Origin: Phycisphaerae bacterium SM23_33
GTDB taxonomy: Bacteria; Planctomycetota; Phycisphaerae; SM23-33
Assembly: GCA_001303665.1 (NCBI GenBank)
Contig: LJUF01000077.1
Coordinates: forward strand, 1-11,082
Length of the DNA stretch: 11,082 nucleotides
Direction of reading: 5' to 3'
Shown: positions 6,341-11,082 of the stretch, one piece after another
Layout: every line of letters begins with the position of its first letter
Numbering within the stretch: position 1 is the stretch's first letter
Notes under the pieces: model-generated
What the model was told of the DNA's origin: nothing
Seen by the model: the letters and a program-made list of their open reading frames with translations, nothing else
Databases searched by the model: none
Made by a program: the position numbers and the translations under genes

Positions 6341-7225
6341 ATGGATCCCACCGAAAAGCTCAAAAGCCTCAAGCCCACCAAGGACTTCTTCGTCGGCATC
6401 GACTCCGACGGCTGCGCCTTCGACACCATGGAGATCAAGCACAAGGAGTGCTTCATCCCCAACATCATCAACAGTTGGGAGCTGCAGCCGGTCAGCCGCT
6501 TCGCCCGCGAGGCCGCCGAGTTCGTCAACCTGTACAGCAAGTGGCGCGGCATCAACCGCTTCCCGGCCCTGGTCATGGTCTTCGACCTGCTCGCGGAGTG
6601 GGACGAGCCGGTGGCCCGCGGCTACAAGCCCCCGCCGGTGGACCCGCTGCGGCAATGGATCCGGCAGGAGACCAAGCTGGGCAGCCCCGCCCTCCAGGCC
6701 AAGGTCGCCGAAACCGCCGACCCCGTCCTCCGCCGCGCCCTGGAATGGTCGCAGGCCGTTAACGCCGACGTGGCCAAGATCGTCCGCGGCGTCCCGCCCT
6801 TCCCGTTCGTCCGCGACAGCCTCGTCGGGCTTGCCGAGCGGGCCGACATCATCGTCGTCTCCGCCACCCCGGGCGAGGCCCTGAACCGCGAGTGGGCCGA
6901 GCACGACATCGCCCGCTACGCCCGCCTCATCTGCGGCCAGGAAATGGGCTCCAAGAAAGAGCACATCCAGTACGCCGCCGCCGGCAAGTACCCGCCGGAG
7001 AAGATCCTGATGGTCGGCGACGCCCCCGGCGACCTCCAGGCCGCCAAGGCCAACGCCGCCCTGTTCTATCCGGTCATGCCCGGCGACGAGGCCGCCTCCT
7101 GGAAGCGCTTCCACGACGAGGCCGTCGGCAGGTTCTTCGCCGGCCGCTACGCCGGCGACTACGAGCAGGCCCTCATCGCCGACTTCGACGCCCACCTGCC
7201 CGAGACGCCGCCCTGGAAGAACTGA
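6341..7225 (+). CDS. HAD-superfamily hydrolase (phosphatase-like)
   Basis: 294 residues. ATG 6341 has TAGGAG (6329-6334) 6 nt upstream. All four HAD motifs are present: motif I DSDG with Asp21 (nucleophile) and Asp23 (acid/base); motif II Ser174 in VVSATPG; motif III Lys205/Lys206 in GSKKEH; motif IV GDAPGD with Asp227 and Asp231 for Mg2+. About 110 residues between motifs I and II form a large helical cap (C1-type position), with WRGINRF and a segment rich in Pro and Arg. A soluble Mg2+-dependent phosphatase acting on a small phosphorylated compound is expected. Its place between uxuB and a 2-hydroxyacid dehydrogenase suggests a sugar-phosphate or phosphoglycolate-like substrate, but this is inference. 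Before the cassette entered, it would have followed uxuB directly. Codon use is strongly G/C-ending, like uxuB. Confidence 0.85.
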   Translation: MDPTEKLKSLKPTKDFFVGIDSDGCAFDTMEIKHKECFIPNIINSWELQPVSRFAREAAEFVNLYSKWRGINRFPALVMVFDLLAEWDEPVARGYKPPPVDPLRQWIRQETKLGSPALQAKVAETADPVLRRALEWSQAVNADVAKIVRGVPPFPFVRDSLVGLAERADIIVVSATPGEALNREWAEHDIARYARLICGQEMGSKKEHIQYAAAGKYPPEKILMVGDAPGDLQAAKANAALFYPVMPGDEAASWKRFHDEAVGRFFAGRYAGDYEQALIADFDAHLPETPPWKN

Positions 7226-7258
7226 CCCGGCCCGCCGGCCGAGACCGGAGGTGTCACC

Positions 7259-8218
7259 GTGCGAATCGTCGTCCTCGACGGCTACACGCTGAACCCCGGC
7301 GACAATTCTTGGGACGCCGTCGCCGCCCTGGGCGAGCTGACCGTCTTCGACCGCACCGCCCCCGACGAGATCCTCCCCCGCGCCGCCGGGGCACAAATCC
7401 TGCTGACCAACAAGACGCCCCTGTCGGCCGGGACGCTGGAGCAGTTGCCCGAGCTGCGCTTCGTCTCCGTGCTGGCGACGGGCTACAACATCGTGGACGT
7501 GGCCGCCGCCCGGCGGCGCGGCGTGGTCGTGGCCAACGTGCCGGAGTACGGCACCGACTCGGTGGCCCAGCTGGTCTTCGCCCTGCTGCTGGAGCTGTGC
7601 CACCACGTGGCCTACCACAACGCCGAGGTCAAGGCCGGCAAATGGGCGCAGTGCAGGGACTTCGCCTTCTGGGACTGGCCGCTGGTCGAGCTGGCCGGCC
7701 GGAAGATGGGCATCGTCGGCTTCGGCCGAATCGGCCGCCGGGTCGGGCGGATCGCCCACGCCTTCGGCATGGAGGTGCTGGCCGCCGACGTCGTCCAGGC
7801 CGAGCCGCCGGACTACCGGCCCTTCGCCTGGATGGACGCCGCCGACCTGTTCGCCGCCGCCGACGTCGTCTCCCTGCACTGCCCGCAGACGCCCGAAAAC
7901 ACCGGCATGGCCAACCGCCAACTGCTGGCCCGGATGAAGCCGCACGCCTTCCTCATCAACACCGCCCGCGGCGGGCTCGTCGTCGAGCGGGACCTGGCCG
8001 ACGCCCTCAACGCCGGGCGCATCGCCGGCGCCGCCGTGGACGTCGTCTCGGCCGAGCCCATCGCCCTGAACAACCCCCTGCTGTCGGCGAAGAACTGCAT
8101 CATCACCCCGCACATCGCCTGGGCCGCGCTGGCCGCCCGGCGGCGGCTCATGGCCGCCACCGCCGAGAACGTCGCCGCCTTCCTGGCCGGAAAGCCCATC
8201 CACGTGGTCAACCCGTAG
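7259..8218 (+). CDS. D-2-hydroxyacid dehydrogenase (glycerate/hydroxypyruvate reductase-like)
   Basis: 319 residues, typical of the NAD(P)-dependent D-isomer-specific 2-hydroxyacid dehydrogenases. The start is GTG 7259 with GGAGGTG (7246-7252) 6 nt upstream. The order is catalytic-domain half (1-100), then the nucleotide-binding domain with GFGRIG (Gly154, Gly156, Gly159) and Asp downstream of FGMEVLAAD, then the return to the catalytic domain. Active-site residues are Arg237 (NTARGGLV), Glu266 (VVSAEP) and His285 (TPHIAWAA), all in the expected places. It should interconvert a 2-keto acid and a D-2-hydroxy acid in the cytosol, with hydroxypyruvate, glyoxylate or a sugar-derived 2-keto acid as candidates. 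The opening VVLDGYTLNPGDNSWD is characteristic of a glycerate-dehydrogenase-like subgroup. It is the last gene of the run, 33 nt after the HAD gene, and a hairpin follows. Confidence 0.88.
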   Translation: MRIVVLDGYTLNPGDNSWDAVAALGELTVFDRTAPDEILPRAAGAQILLTNKTPLSAGTLEQLPELRFVSVLATGYNIVDVAAARRRGVVVANVPEYGTDSVAQLVFALLLELCHHVAYHNAEVKAGKWAQCRDFAFWDWPLVELAGRKMGIVGFGRIGRRVGRIAHAFGMEVLAADVVQAEPPDYRPFAWMDAADLFAAADVVSLHCPQTPENTGMANRQLLARMKPHAFLINTARGGLVVERDLADALNAGRIAGAAVDVVSAEPIALNNPLLSAKNCIITPHIAWAALAARRRLMAATAENVAAFLAGKPIHVVNP

Positions 8219-8235
8219 CCCGCCGGCCTGTGGGC

Positions 8236-8260
8236 CCGGGCAGGAGCTGGGCCCTGCCGG
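8236..8260 (+). terminator. Terminator-like hairpin after the sugar-acid genes
   Basis: GGCAGG (8239-8244) pairs with CCTGCC (8253-8258) over an 8-nt loop, and CC (8236-8237) pairs with GG (8259-8260) past one bulged G. The following CTGTTTC has only three T bases in a row, so intrinsic termination would be weak. Its position, 17 nt after the dehydrogenase stop and before a new promoter, fits an operon end. Confidence 0.45.
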
Positions 8261-8309
8261 CTGTTTCAGGATGGGCAAAGAACTTGCAGCAAGTCAGGTG
8301 TTCACCCGA

Positions 8310-8337
8310 TTGACGGAATCCCATCATGCGGTACAAT
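8310..8337 (+). promoter_or_regulatory. Sigma-70-type promoter for the dockerin/PEP-CTERM gene
   Basis: TTGACG (-35, 8310-8315) and TACAAT (-10, 8332-8337) are separated by 16 nt; each hexamer has one mismatch to consensus. Transcription would start near 8344, leaving a leader of about 125 nt before ATG 8470. It is the best promoter-like match I found by eye and lies between two differently organised parts of the window. Confidence 0.55.
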
Positions 8338-8413
8338 ATGCTCGCGGTGGGGTAGCCGCGCCTCATGTGCGACGGGACCTAGGGCATCTTCGTGCGGAGG
8401 CTCATTTCGTGTT

Positions 8414-8450
8414 CAGTCGTGTCCATCTGTCATCTGTGGACGGCAGACTG
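8414..8450 (+). promoter_or_regulatory. Two-part stem-loop in the leader
   Basis: Outer stem CAGTC (8414-8418)/GACTG (8446-8450) and inner stem GTCCA (8421-8425)/TGGAC (8437-8441), with an internal loop and an 11-nt apical loop. The arm and loop contain a tandem heptamer CATCTGT x2 (8424-8437). It ends 6 nt before the purine-rich AGGGCGGA that serves as a ribosome-binding site, so folding could affect translation. Regulation is inference. Confidence 0.35.
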
Positions 8451-8469
8451 GGGAAAGGGCGGAATTTCA

Positions 8470-9360
8470 ATGGCACTCAAGAACATCTGGCTGGTGTTTC
8501 TGGCTGGAGCAGCCCTGGCCTTCGGCTTTGACGCGCCGGCCGTGGCCGCACAGGCGCAGCTATTGCCCGTTGGGGACGCGGGGGCCTCCAGCCCTGACGG
8601 CGTCAATTGGGTCCTCACCGACGGCGGGATAGGCATCAACACGCAGTATCTTCCGCAATTCGATGTCGATCGCCGCGGCGTCCTCGAATTCGATATATCG
8701 CCGATCCCGACGAATGCCGTCTTGACGGCCGCCGCCCTGGGACTGGACGTGACGGAGATGACGCAGAGCCCCGGCATTTACCCCGTCCTGAGGATCTGCG
8801 GATACGCCGGCGACGGGGCCCTGTCCCCCGGGGATGCCGCCAGGATCGACGTCCTGATCGGCCAGAGCGATCCGGTGACGGAATGCGCGCCCATCGCCAT
8901 TTCACTGGACGCGGCGTTCGTCGAGTCGCTTCTGGGGCAGACTTCCTACCTCGGCCTGGTGGCCTGGGGGTCCGCCAACGGCAAGCAGGCGGGCTTTGCC
9001 ACCACCGAGGGGGCGGACTTCGGATACCAGCCCCCGCTCCTGACCCTCAGCTACAGCCTGCCGGGGCTTCCCCTGGGCGACGCCAACGGCGATGGCTGCG
9101 TGGACGGGCTGGACTACAACACTTGGTCCGGCCATTACCTGGCGTGCGGCCAGCCGAGCTGGTCGGACGGCGGCTGGACCGTCGGCAACTTCAACGAGGA
9201 CGACTGCGTTGACGGCCTGGACTACAACGTGTGGTCGCGCAATTATCAGGCCGGTTGCGGCGGTGCCGGCGCCGTCCCCGAACCGGGCGCCGCGGCACTC
9301 GTGATCCTTGGGTTCTGGGTCGCAGCCCGGGGATGGCGGGGCCGACGATCGGGGCCGTAG
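8470..9360 (+). CDS. Secreted protein with dockerin-type repeats and PEP-CTERM tail
   Basis: 296 residues. ATG 8470 gives a clean Sec signal peptide: Lys4, a hydrophobic core 6-20, and an AVAA cleavage region near 26-27. The in-frame GTG at 8392 would bury it. Residues about 30-200 look like a beta-sandwich of the DNRLRE/structural type (RGVLEFDISPIP followed by VLTAAALGLDV). Two dockerin type I-like calcium loops follow: DANGDGCVDGLD from Asp204, and NFNEDDCVDGLD from Asn240, both with D/N at positions 1, 3, 5, 9 and 12, and both leading into YN-W. VPEPG starts at 269, then a hydrophobic helix (AALVILGFWVAA) and RGWRGRR: the PEP-CTERM sorting signal processed by exosortase. The combination is common in Planctomycetota. 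The protein is likely surface-bound, perhaps in polysaccharide attachment, but no catalytic domain is seen. It has its own promoter and faces a strong hairpin downstream. Confidence 0.85.
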   Translation: MALKNIWLVFLAGAALAFGFDAPAVAAQAQLLPVGDAGASSPDGVNWVLTDGGIGINTQYLPQFDVDRRGVLEFDISPIPTNAVLTAAALGLDVTEMTQSPGIYPVLRICGYAGDGALSPGDAARIDVLIGQSDPVTECAPIAISLDAAFVESLLGQTSYLGLVAWGSANGKQAGFATTEGADFGYQPPLLTLSYSLPGLPLGDANGDGCVDGLDYNTWSGHYLACGQPSWSDGGWTVGNFNEDDCVDGLDYNVWSRNYQAGCGGAGAVPEPGAAALVILGFWVAARGWRGRRSGP

Positions 9361-9371
9361 TCCGCGTTTCG

Positions 9372-9437
9372 GCCCCTGCCCCCGCCTGCGTCGGCGGACC
9401 GGGTCGCAGCTCCGCCGTCGCGGGCACAGGCAGGGGC
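9372..9437 (+). other. 66-nt, 23-pair imperfect hairpin after the PEP-CTERM gene
   Basis: Outer stem GCCCCTGCC (9372-9380) pairs perfectly with GGCAGGGGC (9429-9437). After a 3x3 internal loop, 9384-9398 pairs with 9411-9425 with one U-U mismatch and one G-U wobble, around a 12-nt loop. It starts 11 nt after the gene's stop codon. No T-run follows, so it is not a classical intrinsic terminator. A 3'-end stabiliser, Rho-coupled terminator or small structured RNA are alternatives. Confidence 0.6.
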
Positions 9438-9439
9438 GC

Positions 9440-9460
9440 GGGCGGCCCCCTTCGCCGCCC
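9440..9460 (+). terminator. Second GC hairpin, in tandem
   Basis: GGGCGGC (9440-9446) pairs with GCCGCCC (9454-9460) over a 7-nt loop, 2 nt after the larger hairpin. No T-run follows. The pair would act together on the 3' end of the PEP-CTERM transcript. Confidence 0.4.
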
Positions 9461-9777
9461 TGGCCACCTGGCAGAGGCAGACGCGTCGCTGTAATCGGCC
9501 ACACCGGATCCCCTACCTCGCTCAGGGCGGATTCGAGGCATCAAACCTTGGTACTCAGACAAGAGCGCGTTCAAGTCGCCTTACGGAAGTCCAAACAGGC
9601 ACGCCGCCTGCGCCGCATCGTCCTGGTCATGCCCTTCCTGAACATTATCGACCAGACCACCCGCATGTACCTGCTGATGCTTCCGATGAACACAACCCCA
9701 TTGTGCGGGCACGTCAACGCGGATAGGCTGCCGAACAGAGGGTTTGCTGACAACATGCCGCCCGGCGGGAGATATCG
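9461..9777. other. Stretch without a recognisable gene
   Basis: 317 bases between the tandem hairpins and the DUF1851 gene. Open frames exist on both strands, but none has a recognisable family, a good ribosome-binding site or a consistent codon pattern. No repeats, RNA gene or convincing promoter seen. It may be decayed coding sequence; the G+C falls towards the downstream gene. Confidence 0.5.
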
Positions 9778-10341
9778 ATGGGCTTTCTGAAGCGGCTTCT
9801 CGGTAGCCGACGCAAGCGTCTTCCGACTGCGCTGGAAGGAGGGCAAACCTCACAGCCACAGCAGTGGCAGAAGCTCTGCATAGGGCTCGAGGGTCTCGAC
9901 TGCGACCAGCTCCTGTCGGACTGGCGATGGCTGGTTGGGAGTCGCCACAGGCCGGTGGCCCTGACCGTGTTCGGCGACTGGTTCCTCGAGACCGTCGATG
10001 GGAACATCCTGTTCCTGGACCTGGTATCCGGTGAACTGAAGAAGATCGCTTCGAATATCGACGACTTCCGAAGGATGTGCCGGGACAGGGAGAACCTCAA
10101 CAAATGGTTCATGGCAGATTTTGCGTACCTGTGCTTCGACAGGGGCATCGTACCCGGCCCAGGGCAGTGTCTCAGCTACCGGATACCTCCGATACTGGGT
10201 GGCGAACTGTGTCTGGAGAACGTCGAGGTCAGCGACCTCATGGTGCACGAGAGCATTCTGGGGCAGATTCACAGGCAAGTGAAGGACCTGCCGCCAGGGA
10301 CGCCTATTGACAGAATCATAATCGATGGTCCGGAGCCGTGA
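9778..10341 (+). CDS. DUF1851 / T6SS immunity Tdi1-domain protein
   Basis: 187 residues. ATG 9778 has GGGAG (9767-9771) 6 nt upstream. Residues about 45-180 carry the DUF1851 pattern: DWRWLVG, VALTVFGDWFLETVDGNILFLDLVSG, a helical middle with LNKWFMADF, PGPGQCLSYRIPPILGGE, and VHESILGQIHRQVKDLPPGT. In proteobacteria this domain occurs in Tdi1, which neutralises a type VI DNase effector. In most genomes it is found in single genes of unknown role, often with SMI1/KNR4-like immunity genes. The basic N-terminal 25 residues are variable and polar, and there is no signal peptide. By hand count 47 of 187 codons end in A/T, unlike the sugar-acid genes. No toxin gene lies beside it in this window, so an orphan immunity gene is possible but unproven. 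Domain call fairly firm, role open. Confidence 0.75.
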   Translation: MGFLKRLLGSRRKRLPTALEGGQTSQPQQWQKLCIGLEGLDCDQLLSDWRWLVGSRHRPVALTVFGDWFLETVDGNILFLDLVSGELKKIASNIDDFRRMCRDRENLNKWFMADFAYLCFDRGIVPGPGQCLSYRIPPILGGELCLENVEVSDLMVHESILGQIHRQVKDLPPGTPIDRIIIDGPEP

Positions 10342-10419
10342 CGGACTCGGGGCCTGCGGCCAAAGCGCCGCCCCGCGAGCGAGCCGGGTTCTCCGGGCTG
10401 GGAGGCGGGCGTGCCCAAG

Positions 10420-10464
10420 CACCGGTGGGGCAGCTTCTTCAGAACAGCGTTCCCTGCCCCGGTG
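10420..10464 (+). other. Bulged 11-bp stem-loop
   Basis: GGGGCAG (10427-10433) pairs with CTGCCCC (10454-10460) across a 20-nt loop. Past a 3-nt bulge (10424-10426), CACC (10420-10423) pairs with GGTG (10461-10464). It may be the 3'-end structure of the DUF1851 transcript. Confidence 0.35.
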
Positions 10465-10491
10465 GCGGCTCCCGGTCAGGTAGCGGGTAGC

Positions 10492-10515
10492 CGCAAGCTC
10501 TCGCGGAAGCTTGCG
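10492..10515 (+). repeat. Perfect 8-bp inverted repeat
   Basis: CGCAAGCT (10492-10499) and AGCTTGCG (10508-10515) with an 8-nt loop CTCGCGGA. No T-run on either side. It could be a hairpin, an operator-like site or the remnant of an element end. Confidence 0.4.
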
Positions 10516-10598
10516 TGGAACGCGAAACGCCCAGGCTTCGGTTCCTCGGCGGTTGCTGTTAACCTGCGGCACGGGTCTTCCGAACCCGCCTGCTTCAC

Positions 10599-10638
10599 TA
10601 GCGGGGGCGAGATTCGAACCGCCGACCCGGCGGTTATG
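10599..10638 (-). pseudogene. 3' half of an initiator tRNA (tRNA-fMet-like), incomplete
   Basis: On the minus strand the 40 nt run from the CAT anticodon (10638-10636) to the discriminator base. They align without gaps to the 3' half of E. coli tRNA-fMet, 31 of 40 identical by hand from memory: CATAACC, then GGTCG, then GG-TTC-AATC in the T arm and GCCCCCGC in the acceptor strand. The 3' T-stem strand CTCGC no longer pairs with GGCGG. The base before the anticodon is A where U33 is invariant, and no matching 5' half or acceptor partner is found in the preceding 40 nt. It is therefore not a working tRNA. Such halves typically arise where an integrase used the tRNA 3' end as its attachment site. 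Confidence 0.55.
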
Positions 10639-10757
10639 TGTCGCGGCCGAACCGGGGAGGATGCGGGCAAGCGAGCCAGGGTGAAGGTTCCATGGGGGCA
10701 TCGGCTGGGAAAGTAGGCAGTTCCGGGTGTCGGGCGGGGATCTTCGGCCGGGCCGGG

Positions 10758-11082
10758 CTACGGCTTGCTGCCGGTGATCTTCGCCAGCAGGTCAAAGAAG
10801 CCGCGCTTGCGGGGCGAGGAGATGCCCCAGTTGACCGGCACGGACTGGTAGCCTTGGTCGTAGCCCTCCCCTTCCATGCGGAAGTCGAAATACCCCCACC
10901 CGGCGTACCGGCTGATGGCGGCGAGCATGTTGTTGTCGGCGGCGGCGAAGTCAAAGTGGTCGTCCTCGTTGAAGAGGATGGGCTGGCCGCGATAGCCGGG
11001 AAGGCGGCGGGACTGGTCCACCATTTCGCGGATGCGGTCGGGCCCGTCCACGCCGTTGCCGTGCAGCAGCAGGAAATCGGAT
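10758..11082 (-). CDS. Glycoside-hydrolase-like protein, C-terminal end
   Basis: Only the last 107 residues are in the window; the frame is open to base 11082 and the gene continues beyond it. The internal GTG at 11049-11051 is not a likely start, since the frame upstream (SDFLLLHGNG) is clearly coding. The piece reads like the closing strands of a TIM-barrel carbohydrate enzyme: DFLLLHGN, then GQPILFNEDDHFDF with a Glu in the position of a barrel nucleophile, then ISRYAGWGYFDFRMEGEGYDQGYQSVPVNWG. A plant- or algal-polysaccharide role would suit the uronate genes, but family and substrate cannot be fixed from the fragment. It ends at TAG (10760-10758) and is convergent with the DUF1851 gene. 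Confidence 0.6.
   Translation of the reverse strand, partial: SDFLLLHGNGVDGPDRIREMVDQSRRLPGYRGQPILFNEDDHFDFAAADNNMLAAISRYAGWGYFDFRMEGEGYDQGYQSVPVNWGISSPRKRGFFDLLAKITGSKP

Larger units (their letters stand above)
10342..10757. other. Gene-poor stretch with hairpins and a tRNA half
   Basis: 416 bases between the DUF1851 stop and the convergent minus-strand gene. It holds two stem-loops and a minus-strand copy of the 3' half of an initiator tRNA, listed separately. I see no reading frame with coding character: the longest plus-strand frame simply reads antisense through the tRNA piece, giving EIRTADPAVM. It could be the edge of a decayed integrated element. Confidence 0.5.

Noticed and set aside
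6218..8278. 686-codon minus-strand open frame opposite the HAD and dehydrogenase genes
   Set aside because: Same GC-shadow effect: low-complexity GG/VV/DD composition, no motif, and the plus strand has complete catalytic motifs in two genes.
8392..8469. Extended GTG start of the PEP-CTERM protein
   Set aside because: It would place 26 residues before a clean signal peptide and translate the leader stem-loop.
9308..9859. Open frames across the PEP-CTERM/DUF1851 gap on both strands (9308-9790 plus, 9571-9859 minus)
   Set aside because: They run through strong hairpins or overlap real genes, have no recognisable family and no good ribosome-binding site.
10599..10680. Intact tRNA gene on the minus strand
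   Set aside because: The T stem does not pair, position 33 is not U, and no 5' acceptor or D-arm half is present.

Overview
The window looks like part of a high-GC Planctomycetota genome, probably Phycisphaerae or a near relative. This is inferred from three things: a secreted protein with two dockerin-type repeats followed by a PEP-CTERM tail, a TTQPAE-type linker in a hypothetical protein, and SDR-type sugar-acid enzymes with almost exclusively G/C third codon positions. The window edges cut one gene at each end.

Positions 1-8218 hold a plus-strand, closely spaced set of sugar-acid genes. In order they are the C-terminal part of 6-phosphogluconate dehydrogenase (gnd), a URO-D superfamily protein of the methyltransferase-like type, a hypothetical protein with an NTF2-like C-terminal half, tagaturonate/fructuronate epimerase (uxaE), an 83-residue two-helix membrane protein that overlaps uxaE by ATGA, an SDR-type D-mannonate oxidoreductase (uxuB of the Thermotoga kind), a four-helix-bundle (23S rRNA IVP family) protein, a HAD-like phosphatase and a D-2-hydroxyacid dehydrogenase. 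UxaE and UxuB together would carry tagaturonate through fructuronate to mannonate, so the backbone is hexuronate breakdown. Mannonate dehydratase, KDG kinase and KDPG aldolase are not in the window.

The four-helix-bundle gene sits between two near-identical 28-bp arrays, each of four AATTGNN heptamers. One begins inside the stop codon of uxuB; the other begins inside the stop codon of the four-helix gene and ends just before the ribosome-binding site of the HAD gene. It reads as a small cassette that entered an operon without damaging its neighbours. Its codon use differs from theirs.

From 8219 on the layout changes. A terminator-like hairpin is followed by a good sigma-70-type promoter (8310-8337), a structured leader, and the dockerin/PEP-CTERM protein. 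Next come a 66-nt, 23-pair hairpin, a stretch without a recognisable gene, and a DUF1851 (Tdi1-type immunity domain) protein with atypical codon use. A second gene-poor stretch contains hairpins and a minus-strand 40-nt copy of the 3' half of an initiator tRNA, a possible relic attachment site. The window closes with the C-terminus of a minus-strand glycosidase-like protein.

The main points for follow-up are the AATTGNN-flanked cassette, the tRNA-fMet half next to the DUF1851 gene, and the pairing of a zinc-site-bearing URO-D paralogue with uronate catabolism. No complete new defence or mobile system is demonstrated here.
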